From Treponema sp. (GTDB lineage: Bacteria; Spirochaetota; Spirochaetia; Treponematales; Treponemataceae): 64,000 nucleotides of DNA. The notes under the pieces were generated by a model. The model worked only from the letters and a program-made list of their open reading frames with translations. It searched no databases and was not told the origin of the DNA. The position numbers and the translations under genes were made by a program. Below, piece by piece: positions 7,927-15,960 of this stretch (position 1 is its first letter; every line of letters starts with the position of its first letter). The stretch is from positions 21,641-85,640 of the forward strand of contig JAFXSM010000039.1 of NCBI GenBank assembly GCA_017525605.1, read 5' to 3'.

Positions 7927-9114
7927 ATGGCGAACAATTCATTGACGGACACGGACAAACAGCAGATTTCAAGATGGAGGCTGATTCTCGGGGAGGAAGC
8001 GGAGGACGCTTTGAAAGACACCGCACCGGAAGGCGAATATGGAGGTCTTTCCGAAAAGCAGGTTCTGATGGACCAGACACTTTCCGCGATTTACGGAAGC
8101 AGCGACGAGACATTCTCAAACTCACGCTCGGCGGGCAACAAAAAGTCGTCGCCCGTGCTTTCGAAATGGCTTGGAAACTTGCGCTCGCTTTTCGACAACG
8201 AAACGGTCGTAGTCGTGCAGAACGACGCAATCGAACGGAAGGGATTGAAGCAGCTTCTTCTTGAGCCTGAGCTTTTGGAAAGCATCGAGCCTGATATGAA
8301 CATGGCTTCGCTTTTGCTTGAACTGAAAGACCAGATTCCTTCAAAGTCAAAAGAAAGTGCGCGCCACTACATAAAAAAAATCGTCGAAAAGATAAATTCT
8401 CTTTTGGAAAGCAGAATCCGCTCTTCCGTTACGGCTTCTCTCAACAAAAAAAGCCATTCGCCGCTTCCGAGCGCGTCCGCAATCGATTTCAAATACACGA
8501 TTTCGCGGAACCTCAAAAATTTCAACAAGGAAGTCGGCTCGATTATTCCCGAGCGTGTCTGGTTTTACGACCGCCGCGCAAAGAGCAGCAAGTGGAACAT
8601 CATCCTTGACATCGACCAGAGCGGCTCGATGGGGGAGTCGATAATCTTCTCTTCGATAATGGCGAGCATCCTTGCGTCGATGAGCAGCGTGAAAACGAAC
8701 ATCGTCGCGTTCGACACGGAAATAATGGATTTGACCGATTTGTCGAGCGACCCGGTTGACCTTCTGTTCGGCTTTCAGATGGGCGGCGGCACTGACATCA
8801 AAAAATCAATCGAATACTGCCAGTCGCTCGTTACAGACCCGACCCACACTCTGTTTTTTCTGATTTCCGATTTGGACGAATACGGAAGCCGCAACGGGCT
8901 TTTGACGAAAATCCAGGAGCTGAAAGATTCGGGAGTAACTGTCATCGTGCTTCTTGCAATTGCCGACGGCGGAAAAGCGTATTACGACAAGACGACCGCG
9001 AGCGAAATCGCGAAAATGTCTGTCCCGTGTTTCGCCTGCCCGCCGGAGCGTCTGCCGGAACTTTTGGCAGGCGCATTGATGAAGCACGATTTGACGGGAT
9101 TCATGAAAAAATGA
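7927..9114 (+). CDS. VWA-domain protein with intact MIDAS, partner of MoxR
   Basis: This 395-residue protein ends the operon. Residues 225-395 are a von Willebrand A domain: DQSGS at 230-234 is the metal-ion-dependent adhesion site, completed by the GGGTD loop near 285 and the LISDLDEYG segment near 317. The N-terminal 200 residues are helical and contain no known motif. VWA partners of MoxR ATPases recruit substrates through the MIDAS-bound Mg2+. The gene starts 10 bp after DUF5682 with an AGGA ribosome site. No signal peptide or membrane helix is seen, so the complex should be cytoplasmic. The operon ends here; convergent genes follow. Confidence 0.9.
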   Translation: MANNSLTDTDKQQISRWRLILGEEAEDALKDTAPEGEYGGLSEKQVLMDQTLSAIYGSSDETFSNSRSAGNKKSSPVLSKWLGNLRSLFDNETVVVVQNDAIERKGLKQLLLEPELLESIEPDMNMASLLLELKDQIPSKSKESARHYIKKIVEKINSLLESRIRSSVTASLNKKSHSPLPSASAIDFKYTISRNLKNFNKEVGSIIPERVWFYDRRAKSSKWNIILDIDQSGSMGESIIFSSIMASILASMSSVKTNIVAFDTEIMDLTDLSSDPVDLLFGFQMGGGTDIKKSIEYCQSLVTDPTHTLFFLISDLDEYGSRNGLLTKIQELKDSGVTVIVLLAIADGGKAYYDKTTASEIAKMSVPCFACPPERLPELLAGALMKHDLTGFMKK

Positions 9115-9175
9115 ATCCGAGTGCGGAACTAAGACAAAAGTCATGCAGAACTCGCGTCAGCTTTTCTTTTCTTGC

Positions 9176-9712
9176 TCAGCCACCCAATAACGCGTCAATC
9201 TCCTCATCGGAAGTCGTCGGGGTGTCTTCATCGCTCTTTTTATTCTCTGCATTCAAGAGCTCGTCAATTTCATCGGCGGAAATTGTTCCCCCACTGGAAA
9301 TTTTTCCAAAAACTAGCTCCACGCCCGTTTTTGATTGCATCTCCGAAATGAAAGACGCCGAATTCAAAATTCCAAGATATGCGCCGAGTTTTTCCGCAAG
9401 AATCATGGGGTTGTCGCCCATTTGAATCGAAAGAACGCCGTCAAAAATCGCATTGAAACACGTTTCGTCGAAAGCGGTTTCCGGGTCAACGCTGATATAC
9501 TTTTCGCCTATCCAGCGAACTATAGATGCGTCCACTCCGTCAACCACAAGCGAAAGCAGTTTTTTCAGGAACAGCGTGTTTTTTTCGCCTGGAACGCTGA
9601 TTGTGTCCAAGTCCTCTTCAATCGCAAGAAGTCCCTCTCGCCTTGATTTTGCCGAAAGGTAGATGATTTTCTGTGCAATCTCGCAGAATTCTCTTTTCTC
9701 GTTTTCGTTCAT
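9176..9712 (-). CDS. MotA-like cytoplasmic domain with two FliM-type EIDxLL tails
   Basis: The 178-residue product has no membrane segment. Its N-terminal half reads like the cytoplasmic part of the flagellar stator protein MotA: AKSRREGLLAIEEDLD (about 21-36) and FLKKLLSLVVDGVDASIVRW match the MotA pattern of 'ARREGLLALEE' and 'FLRKGLxLVVDGTDP'. The C-terminal tail carries EIDELL (about 148-153) and EIDALL (about 171-176), the short motif at the N-terminus of FliM through which phospho-CheY binds. The tail between them is acidic and flexible. A soluble motor- or chemotaxis-associated protein is inferred; a direct flagellar role is unproven. The ribosome site is AAGGAGGG. It is 27 bp downstream of the acidic gene at 9740 and likely shares its transcript. 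Confidence 0.6.
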   Translation of the reverse strand: MNENEKREFCEIAQKIIYLSAKSRREGLLAIEEDLDTISVPGEKNTLFLKKLLSLVVDGVDASIVRWIGEKYISVDPETAFDETCFNAIFDGVLSIQMGDNPMILAEKLGAYLGILNSASFISEMQSKTGVELVFGKISSGGTISADEIDELLNAENKKSDEDTPTTSDEEIDALLGG

Positions 9713-9739
9713 AAAACCCTCCTTTTATTTTTTCCCGCA

Positions 9740-10234
9740 TTAAAACGGGATATCTTCACCAAACTCATTTTCTGATTCGTTTTGCGAGTCAGATTGAATC
9801 AGCTCGAACAAAAGCAGCATTCTGAATTTCGATTCTCTCTCGGTTGGTTCCGTGCCGCAGCCGAAAAGGAATCTGCCGTCCATGCATTCTTCCGTGCAGT
9901 ATGGCTTAATCGCGTCAACGGCTTCCTGCACCTCGCTCATCTGCGGGTTTCCGCCAACAAAAATCAGAATCGCCTTGATTTTCATGTTTTTGACATAATC
10001 CAGAACTTCCGCAATCGTGTCCGCTTCAAAATATTGCGGGCATTCGTTCCCAAAGCATTGGTCAAGGTCGTATTTTTCAAGATGCGCCAGATTCTTGTGC
10101 AGAGCGTCGTGAATCAGATTGTCTGTCTTTACGCTTTCTTCGTCAGGCTCTAAATCACGCTCATCGGGTTCATCTTTCTCTTTCAAAAAATCTTCGTCGT
10201 CCACGATGAAATCTATATCGAAATCGTCCAGCAT
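9740..10234 (-). CDS. Acidic protein with a possible FtsZ C-terminal-like domain
   Basis: The 164-residue protein begins with about 40 strongly acidic residues (DDFDIDFIVDDEDFLKEKDE). The central part, KAILIFVGGNPQMSEVQEA followed by a helix and 'GRFLFGCGTEPTE', resembles the C-terminal (activation) domain of FtsZ, where a strand ends in GG, a helix 'EVNEAAEII' follows and 'IIFGxxxDE' comes next. No GTP-binding half exists. The match is pattern-based and modest. The protein ends in another acidic tail. It has an AAGGAG ribosome site and sits directly upstream of the MotA-like gene, with which it is probably co-transcribed. Function unknown. Confidence 0.6.
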   Translation of the reverse strand: MLDDFDIDFIVDDEDFLKEKDEPDERDLEPDEESVKTDNLIHDALHKNLAHLEKYDLDQCFGNECPQYFEADTIAEVLDYVKNMKIKAILIFVGGNPQMSEVQEAVDAIKPYCTEECMDGRFLFGCGTEPTERESKFRMLLLFELIQSDSQNESENEFGEDIPF

Positions 10235-10332
10235 TTTTATTTTTCTCCTTTTGAAAATTCCGCGGAATTCAATGATAGCAGAGTTTTAAGCGCATCGGAA
10301 AAATAGTTGAAGACTATATAATCTCCCAGTCT

Positions 10333-10437
10333 TCACAGCTCTTTCTCGTAGAAATCCGCAAGCGCGCGGAACGTCCTTGCAACAGCCGCCTCGTCGAGCG
10401 CGTCTTTCATAATCATTGCAAATTCTTCTGCACACAT
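10333..10437 (-). CDS. Small 34-residue acidic protein
   Basis: A short frame on the minus strand has a strong, well-spaced ribosome site (AAGGAGGATTTT then ATG at 10437) and encodes 34 residues, beginning MCAEEFAMIMKDAL and ending LADFYEKEL. It is predicted to be one amphipathic helix. It is followed by a small hairpin (GAAGACT/AGTCTTC, about 10300-10336) that could act as a weak terminator. No family is recognised. The strong ribosome site is the main argument that it is real. It lies upstream of the acidic and MotA-like genes on the same strand and may belong to their transcript. Confidence 0.45.
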   Translation of the reverse strand: MCAEEFAMIMKDALDEAAVARTFRALADFYEKEL

Positions 10438-10579
10438 AAAATCCTCCTTGTTTCGCCGGCAACAAAAGTACCTTTGAAACTGCAACAGAATTAAATCATG
10501 GCATAAATTTAAGTGCGTTAGAAAACGAGTTCAAGACTGTTTTTTTGAGGGGAGGGGAGAAAGTTGGTTTAAAAGACAA

Positions 10580-10730
10580 ACGGACTTGTTCAGGGACTAA
10601 AGTCCTTCACTTTTTATGAATCCACAGTGAAGGTACGCGCTTCGTGTGTGCTGGCGAACGGTTGCCTCCAATGCATAATGCTTAGAACACATTCGCACCT
10701 GGCAACCGTTAGTCCTGAACAAATCCGGTT
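10580..10730. repeat. About 150-bp element with terminal inverted repeats
   Basis: The ends, CGGACTTGTTCAGGGACT (10582-10599) and the inverted AGTCCTGAACAAATCCG (10711-10727), match with small differences. Inside is a second inverted pair, ACGGTTGCC (about 10658) and GGCAACCGT (about 10701), enclosing a segment related in sequence, in reverse orientation, to the repeat array at 29.6-30.1 kb. This looks like a small non-autonomous repeat element. The bases between 10438 and 10580, and between 10730 and the end of the Rpn gene at 10788, hold nothing else that I recognise. Confidence 0.6.
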
Positions 10731-10787
10731 GTGTTGGGAAAGTTTTTTGCTTTTGCGGCTGTGCTATAATGCTGGACAGAAGTCAAT

Positions 10788-11690
10788 TCATTGCAATTTC
10801 TCTATCTCCGCTACAGACAACCCCGAAATCTTCGCAGCCTGCTCCTTTGTCAGCCCCATAGAAATCGCAATCCGTGCCGATTCGCGAGCATGATTGTTCC
10901 AGCCTTGAGAAATACCGAGTGAAATGCCCTCGCTTCGTCCAAGAGAAATGCCTTCGATTCTGCCTTCGTTCTTCATCTTCTGTACAAACTCACACACGTT
11001 CACACCTCCTTTTTCTTTCTGGGTTTCCTCGATAAACTCCGCCATATTATCGAAAATCTCATCGTCTGAAATCACGCGCATCAAATCGATAATCTCTGAA
11101 ACATACTTAAGTTTCTGCCTGCTCCAGTCTTCGGCTTGCCCTGTCCGCAACGCCCGCAAATATTCCGCCACAATGCGAAAATCGCTCTTGAAGCTGTTTA
11201 TCTGCTCATCTGTCAGCCACGCAAGATTTATCACCTTGATTTTATAATCGCTCACAAAATCTTTCAGTCGCTCGTCGATTATTAGTGTTTCTTTCAGTGA
11301 AGTGTTCTTTTCCCACTTGCTTTTTGTTCCAAAATAAAGCACCAGAGTTATCACAGGATAAAACTCCGTGCGTTCTTCATTCAGCTGGCTTCTGTACGCC
11401 ACGCCGTCGTAACACATTACACGGAGAGTCATCGATTTTTCCTTTTTGGTCTGATTTTCAAAGCCGAACAAACTCAAGCAAAAATCACCGTTCGTCCACT
11501 TTTTCGCCACATCGCGCTCTTGATTGTGCAAAACATTTTCTGAATCTTTGTACTGCGAAAAAGTCTGCGCATCTGTCAAAGAATCTGATTCAACAACCTG
11601 CTCTCCGTCAAAGACCAACACATTTATAATATCCGCAAAAACATCGTTGTATGATTCAAGTGTCTTTTGCGTTATATCTCTCTCACCCAT
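10788..11690 (-). CDS. Rpn family recombination-promoting nuclease / PD-(D/E)XK transposase-like protein
   Basis: The 300-residue protein matches the Rpn (YhgA-like) family. Recognisable parts are the N-terminal helix, the 'VLVFDGEQVV' strand, MTLRVMCYDGVAYRSQL, the strand 'YPVITLVLYFG', and a helical region ending in 'MKNEGRIEGISLGRSEG'. The Gly-Arg-Ser-rich repeat and the AAKISGLSVAEIEKL tail are typical of this family. Members are DNA endonucleases that stimulate recA-independent recombination and are common, often in many copies, in spirochaetes. The -10 box TATAAT (11697-11702) is six bases from the ATG and no ribosome site is present, so the mRNA is probably leaderless. Flanking repeats suggest a mobile neighbourhood. 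Confidence 0.8.
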   Translation of the reverse strand: MGERDITQKTLESYNDVFADIINVLVFDGEQVVESDSLTDAQTFSQYKDSENVLHNQERDVAKKWTNGDFCLSLFGFENQTKKEKSMTLRVMCYDGVAYRSQLNEERTEFYPVITLVLYFGTKSKWEKNTSLKETLIIDERLKDFVSDYKIKVINLAWLTDEQINSFKSDFRIVAEYLRALRTGQAEDWSRQKLKYVSEIIDLMRVISDDEIFDNMAEFIEETQKEKGGVNVCEFVQKMKNEGRIEGISLGRSEGISLGISQGWNNHARESARIAISMGLTKEQAAKISGLSVAEIEKLQ

Positions 11691-11755
11691 AGATTTATTA
11701 TATATTGCATATATTTAATTGGCTATGATTTGTTAATCGACTATAAACAAACAAA

Positions 11756-11825
11756 CGGATTTGTCCTTGCTTAACATCGCTCACTTTTTATGAATCCACA
11801 GTGAAGGTACGCGCGCCACCCGCGC
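11756..11825. repeat. Truncated copy of the 10.6-kb repeat element
   Basis: The segment starts with an end-like ACGGATTTGTCC. It then repeats almost exactly about 30 bases of the 10.6-kb element, from the CACTTTTTATGA region through CCACAGTGAAGGTACGCGC. It breaks off and joins LRR-like coding sequence at about 11826. Confidence 0.55.
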
Positions 11826-11941
11826 AGGTTCGGGAAAAGCCTTCTTCTTTCCACGAAAGTCCTTTCTATCATAAAAGCGGCGGTTACGACCCAATCCCCG
11901 CAACCACCGTAAAATGCACGGACGGAGAAGCGGAGATATAG
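11826..11941 (+). pseudogene. Relic of the C-terminal end of a BspA/TpLRR gene
   Basis: A short open frame ending at TAG (11939-11941) encodes a tail finishing ATTVKCTDGEAEI. This is nearly the same as the end of the intact LRR protein at 60683-62647 (RTVKCTDGEAKL). There is no start codon or upstream LRR sequence; the frame is joined directly to a truncated repeat element. This is best read as the last remnant of a deleted LRR gene. Confidence 0.6.
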
Positions 11942-11961
11942 TAAATCAAAAATTTCTGTTT

Positions 11962-13782
11962 TTAGAATTCCGGCACGGAATCGGAAAAACCGAGGCTCGT
12001 TTCGACGAACTTCATTGATTCCGTGTCGAGTTTCAATTTCTGTATGACGGTGAAAGGCTCTTCTTTTTCGCCTGTCGCCCAATTCCGCGCTTTGTAGCCG
12101 TATTCGTATATAGTCATCGCCGGCAATTTCGTGTTTTCGTCTGGTTCATAGAAGAAGTTGCTGCTCACTTCCGCGCAGTTCCTTACGTATTCGGAATTTC
12201 CGAAAGTGCCGAGCAAAAACGCCGTGCCGTCGTCGCGAACCGCGTAGAAATGATAGAGAGGGCGGTTTTCGTCATCAAAGTACGGATTGAAGCTCAACGA
12301 GCAGAGATAGAAAGCAGTTCCGTTGATGTCGAATCTGTCGAACTGCACGAGCGAGAAGTTGCACATGAAGTCCTGTCCGCCAAGATAAACTGGTGCTTTC
12401 ACGAAATCGAACGGAGCTGAATATTCCGTTCTTCCGGTTTCCAGTTTCCGCATTTTTCCGCTTTTCAAGTCCTGCTCGTACAAATCCGCATAATACGTTT
12501 TTTCGTTTCCATAAACCGATTTCACATATTTGTAACCGACATACAGCTTTATCGTGTCCGTTTCGGCAGGCTTTCCGAAATGCACGCTCGCCCCGAGTTT
12601 TTCGTGCGCAAGTGCCTTTCCGCCCACGATTCCGATTTTGTCCTTGAACCGTGCAAGATAGAAATTGTAGCGCGAGAAGAACCGCTCTCCTTCGCCCGGA
12701 AGCTCGTATTCGAAAAGGCTGTTGTACGGCTGAATTTTTCCTTTGTCGCTTAAAAGCTCGATGATTTCAACGGTGTCGTTCGCCTTGAGCTGCGTTTTTG
12801 TTCCGTCTGGAAGGAACATCTCGGACTCACGGACGACAACTGCCTCCGCTTCGCTCCTGAATTCTTTCTGCGTGAGAAGAATGAGGCTCGAATCTTCCGA
12901 CAAGGGAAGCTCGTTGTATTCGCGCTCGGCTTGCGTATTCTTAAGATATTCCGTGCACTGGAAAATCAGATTTTCGACATTGTAACGGCACAGCGCGAGA
13001 ATCTCTTTGATTTCCGTATTTTTGCAGCTATCGATGTAATCGACGATCGTGCGTCCTTCGTTGTCCTTGTGGTCTAATTCTGAATAATTTGTGTGCTTGT
13101 AGTATTTGTAGAAATAGTTGACAGCCTTAAGGTTCTCATTTTTCACGGCAATCATCAAACATGTTCTTCCGTCGCTGTCGGGAACGTCCATGTCGTTCTG
13201 GTCGAACCAGTCCAGAGTCTCCTCGTTTGCGTAAGGGGTGAGAAGGTGGAGCGGATTCGTCTCGTTCGGCTTGCATTTTGCGTCGATGAATTCTTTTAAG
13301 ACCAAAAAGATTCTCTTGTCATTTTCCGCGCTCCTGTCCGCATTTTGCAGTCTCGTGCCGATTCGCTCAAGAATCGGGGAAAGACGCGCGATTGCCTCTT
13401 CGTTCGTGAACCTCGGAAATCCGTGCTCGAAGAGCATCTGTGCGTTTTCGTCGCCGTCAAGCGCAAGGTTCACCGTTTTGTCGAAGATTTCCGCGTTCAG
13501 CGATACGTCCTCCAGCTGAACCCAGCCCGATTTTTTCGGTTTGCCGTCGCTGAATTTCACGTTCAGCAAATTTCTCTTCTGCTCGATTACGCTCAGTTTC
13601 GTCGGAACTGGCATCTCGCAGTCGGTGCGCTCGTTTCCGTCCGCGTCCGAAAAAACTGCAATTGGGTTCACGCTCGTATCGACGACGCAGCCCGCGATTG
13701 GCGAATTGTTTTTTGTCTTGCAACCCGCAAACGCAAGCGCAAAAAATGCCAATAAGACAAAATAAATCTTTTTTGCTTTCAT
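11962..13782 (-). CDS. Lipoprotein with SH3-like and ankyrin-like repeats
   Basis: The 606-residue protein begins MKAKKIYFVLLAFFALAFAGC, a signal peptide with a lipobox whose Cys (about residue 20) should be lipidated. Residues 35-95 look like a bacterial SH3 segment, with 'VPTKLSVIEQKRNLLNVKF' and a 'GWVQLEDV' end. Around residues 175-270 there are ankyrin-like units (NPLHLLTPYANEETLDWF; DSDGRTCLMIAVKNENLKAV; DNEGRTIVDYI). The C-terminal half is beta-rich and unrecognised. Such a protein is expected at the periplasmic face of a membrane or on the surface, mediating protein contacts. The start has AAGGAG upstream. The exported gene at 13810 lies just upstream on the same strand. Confidence 0.7.
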   Translation of the reverse strand: MKAKKIYFVLLAFFALAFAGCKTKNNSPIAGCVVDTSVNPIAVFSDADGNERTDCEMPVPTKLSVIEQKRNLLNVKFSDGKPKKSGWVQLEDVSLNAEIFDKTVNLALDGDENAQMLFEHGFPRFTNEEAIARLSPILERIGTRLQNADRSAENDKRIFLVLKEFIDAKCKPNETNPLHLLTPYANEETLDWFDQNDMDVPDSDGRTCLMIAVKNENLKAVNYFYKYYKHTNYSELDHKDNEGRTIVDYIDSCKNTEIKEILALCRYNVENLIFQCTEYLKNTQAEREYNELPLSEDSSLILLTQKEFRSEAEAVVVRESEMFLPDGTKTQLKANDTVEIIELLSDKGKIQPYNSLFEYELPGEGERFFSRYNFYLARFKDKIGIVGGKALAHEKLGASVHFGKPAETDTIKLYVGYKYVKSVYGNEKTYYADLYEQDLKSGKMRKLETGRTEYSAPFDFVKAPVYLGGQDFMCNFSLVQFDRFDINGTAFYLCSLSFNPYFDDENRPLYHFYAVRDDGTAFLLGTFGNSEYVRNCAEVSSNFFYEPDENTKLPAMTIYEYGYKARNWATGEKEEPFTVIQKLKLDTESMKFVETSLGFSDSVPEF

Positions 13783-13809
13783 ATTTTTCTCCTTGATTTT
13801 CTTGCTATT

Positions 13810-14308
13810 TTAATCGACAAAGTCAACATAGCACTCGACGCCGTCTGGGAGATTCTTCACTGAAAGCCAGCCGTTTTCGTCGGTTTGTGCGTAGATGATG
13901 CCGTCGATTTCGTCACCAAGCACATAAATCTGTGCGGCCTTGTTCGCAATCGGTTCGCCTGTTGATTTATTGATGTACTGCGTCTTGACCCAGTTCGTGC
14001 CGTTCAGTTCCACATTCTCCGTCTTAATTTCCCTTCCGTCCTGAACGTATGTGCGAATGTTTTTGACGGGCAGGAATCGCTTGTCGCGGTCGTAAGTAAG
14101 CGTGAGATTATACTTCTTGTCCGCATAGACCGAACTTTGCACGCACATAAAAAGATTGAACTGCTCATCGGAATCGGGATAGTCTTTTTTCGAAAGTGAG
14201 GTTGTATACAGGCTTAGGCTTTGGTGGAGAAGCAAAGGAAAGGAATGGCAGCACGCCGTAAATGACGAACGGTATAATCGCGCAGATTTTTACGAGATTT
14301 TGTTTCAA
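13810..14308 (-). pseudogene. Frameshifted gene for an exported protein
   Basis: The downstream frame (13810-14235) encodes a beta-rich, 'YNLTLTYDRDKRFLPVK' and 'DENGWLSVKNLPDGVECYV' body resembling Ig/carboxypeptidase-regulatory-like repeats, but it lacks a plausible start. One frame away, a TTG at 14308 with GGAG upstream opens a signal peptide (KQNLVKICAIIPFVIYGVL, then SFASPP). The two frames join at a run of six T (six A on the coding strand) at 14185-14190: with five, the reading frame runs through. So this is either a recent frameshift, a slippage (phase-variable) site, or a sequencing error. The gene follows the AAA-ATPase by 17 bp. Confidence 0.6.
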
Positions 14309-14325
14309 TTTGCTTTCTCCATTTG

Positions 14326-15888
14326 TCACTCGATAATCCAGTCGTCGAGCTGCTCTTTTTCGCTTGAATAGTTCACCGCAACTTTGACAATTTTGCGACC
14401 GTCGTTTTTGTAGGCAATCGGGTAATCCTTGCTGTTGATTTGCTCCATCGCTTCTTTTGCGGTTTTGTCGATTTTGAACTCAAAGATGTAAATCGCGTTT
14501 TTTTCCCAAACAACCGCATCGCTTCTGCCTTTTCCGTTCTGCACTTCGCACAAAACGAACTCGCCCATGAGCTTGAAAATCAGCCATACGAAAGCTTGGC
14601 AGTCCAGCTCGTAGCATTTCTGTTTCGACTTTTTTGGGGCTGCGGCAAAAATATTGTTTATCCGCTCCATAAACTCGTTGACTTTGCCCGCGCGGAGCTC
14701 TTTCAGAAAGTTCACGATTTCGATTTTCTTGTCGTCGTTCGGGAATCCCGCATACAAAGGCAAAAGCCGCTTGTACAAGCCGAATTTCACTTCCGCGTTG
14801 GGAATAGCAATCGTGTAGCTGCAGAATTCTTTTTCGTAATTCTTGATTGTAAGATAGCCGGTCTGGTAAAGCATCGGGACTGGCTCGTTGGAATTTAAAC
14901 GATATTCTTCGAGCGAACGAGAATCCACGTCAATCCCGTTTTCCAGAGACTCGTAATCAAAATGAACGTCGAGCATCATCTTGGTGAGGAAAGTTGGAGT
15001 GCCTGTCGAAAACCAATAACTGCCGAAGTTTGAATCCACAAAGGCATTCAGCAGACTGAAAGGATTGTAAATATCGTTTTCTGTATTCTTTGAAAAATGG
15101 TAGCCGTCGTAATTTTTCTTGAGTTCGGCAAGGCATTCTTCTTTCGAGATTTCGTTTTTCTCTGCCATAAGCTCAATTTCTGGCACAAAATTTGTTTCAA
15201 GCTCTGCCTGCGAGATTCCGCAAACCGCCGAGAATTTTTCAGATAGCGAAATATCACGGAGATTGTTCAAGTCAGAGAAAATGCTCACTTTGTCAAATCT
15301 CGTAACGCCAGTGATAAATGCAAAGCGAATGTATTGGTCTTCGCTCTTCAAGTTGCCGTAAAAGCCTTTCAGCACGGAGCGGATTTTGTCCTCAACTTCG
15401 CTGTTCAAAACGTGCTGCAAAAGCGGCTTGTCGTATTCGTCAACCAAAACAACGACCTGATTTCCCGTCTTTTCAAAAGCCGCTTTCAAAAGATTTCTCA
15501 GACGAATCGCAACGTCCTTCGATTCCGTTCTCTTTCCATAAATTGCCTCGTATTCCAAAAGCGTGTCGTCGATTTTTTCAATCAAATCCTCCAAGCTGTC
15601 GTAACTTTTGCCCGTAAAATCAAAATACAAAACAGGGTACTTTTTCCATTCACTTTCGGTTTTGGAAATCGAAAGTCCTTCAAACAAATCTTTGCGTCCT
15701 TCAAAGTAGCTTTTGAGTGTGGAAAGAAAAAGCGATTTCCCGAATCGTCGAGGTCGGCTCAAAAAATATGGGGTCTTATATTGTATAAGTTCTTCGACAA
15801 GCTGAGTTTTGTCTACATAGACATAATTATCAATGCGGATTTTCTCAAATGTCTGAATGCCAATCGGCAGTTTTCGTCGTTCGCTCAT
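14326..15888 (-). CDS. AAA-ATPase-like protein with C-terminal PD-(D/E)XK nuclease domain
   Basis: This 520-residue protein belongs to the large AAA-ATPase_like/PDDEXK family. The N-terminus LPIGIQTFEKIR, followed by YVYVDKTQLVEELI and the Walker A-like SRPRRFGKSLFLSTL (about 44-58), is diagnostic. VVVLVDEYDKPLL is the Walker B. The C-terminal part has the nuclease signature 'GRSDAVVWEKNAIYIFEFK' (D, then E-F-K). These proteins are abundant in Treponema and gut anaerobes; a role as nuclease-coupled ATPase in defence or mobile-element biology is suspected but not shown. The -10 TATAAT (15895-15900) lies six bases before the ATG with no ribosome site, so the mRNA is probably leaderless. Confidence 0.9.
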   Translation of the reverse strand: MSERRKLPIGIQTFEKIRIDNYVYVDKTQLVEELIQYKTPYFLSRPRRFGKSLFLSTLKSYFEGRKDLFEGLSISKTESEWKKYPVLYFDFTGKSYDSLEDLIEKIDDTLLEYEAIYGKRTESKDVAIRLRNLLKAAFEKTGNQVVVLVDEYDKPLLQHVLNSEVEDKIRSVLKGFYGNLKSEDQYIRFAFITGVTRFDKVSIFSDLNNLRDISLSEKFSAVCGISQAELETNFVPEIELMAEKNEISKEECLAELKKNYDGYHFSKNTENDIYNPFSLLNAFVDSNFGSYWFSTGTPTFLTKMMLDVHFDYESLENGIDVDSRSLEEYRLNSNEPVPMLYQTGYLTIKNYEKEFCSYTIAIPNAEVKFGLYKRLLPLYAGFPNDDKKIEIVNFLKELRAGKVNEFMERINNIFAAAPKKSKQKCYELDCQAFVWLIFKLMGEFVLCEVQNGKGRSDAVVWEKNAIYIFEFKIDKTAKEAMEQINSKDYPIAYKNDGRKIVKVAVNYSSEKEQLDDWIIE

Positions 15889-15960
15889 GGTTCGATTATA
15901 ACATAGGAAATCAAAATCGTTGTATGAGCTTCCGCTCTGCGAGGTTTCTGTATTACGCCT

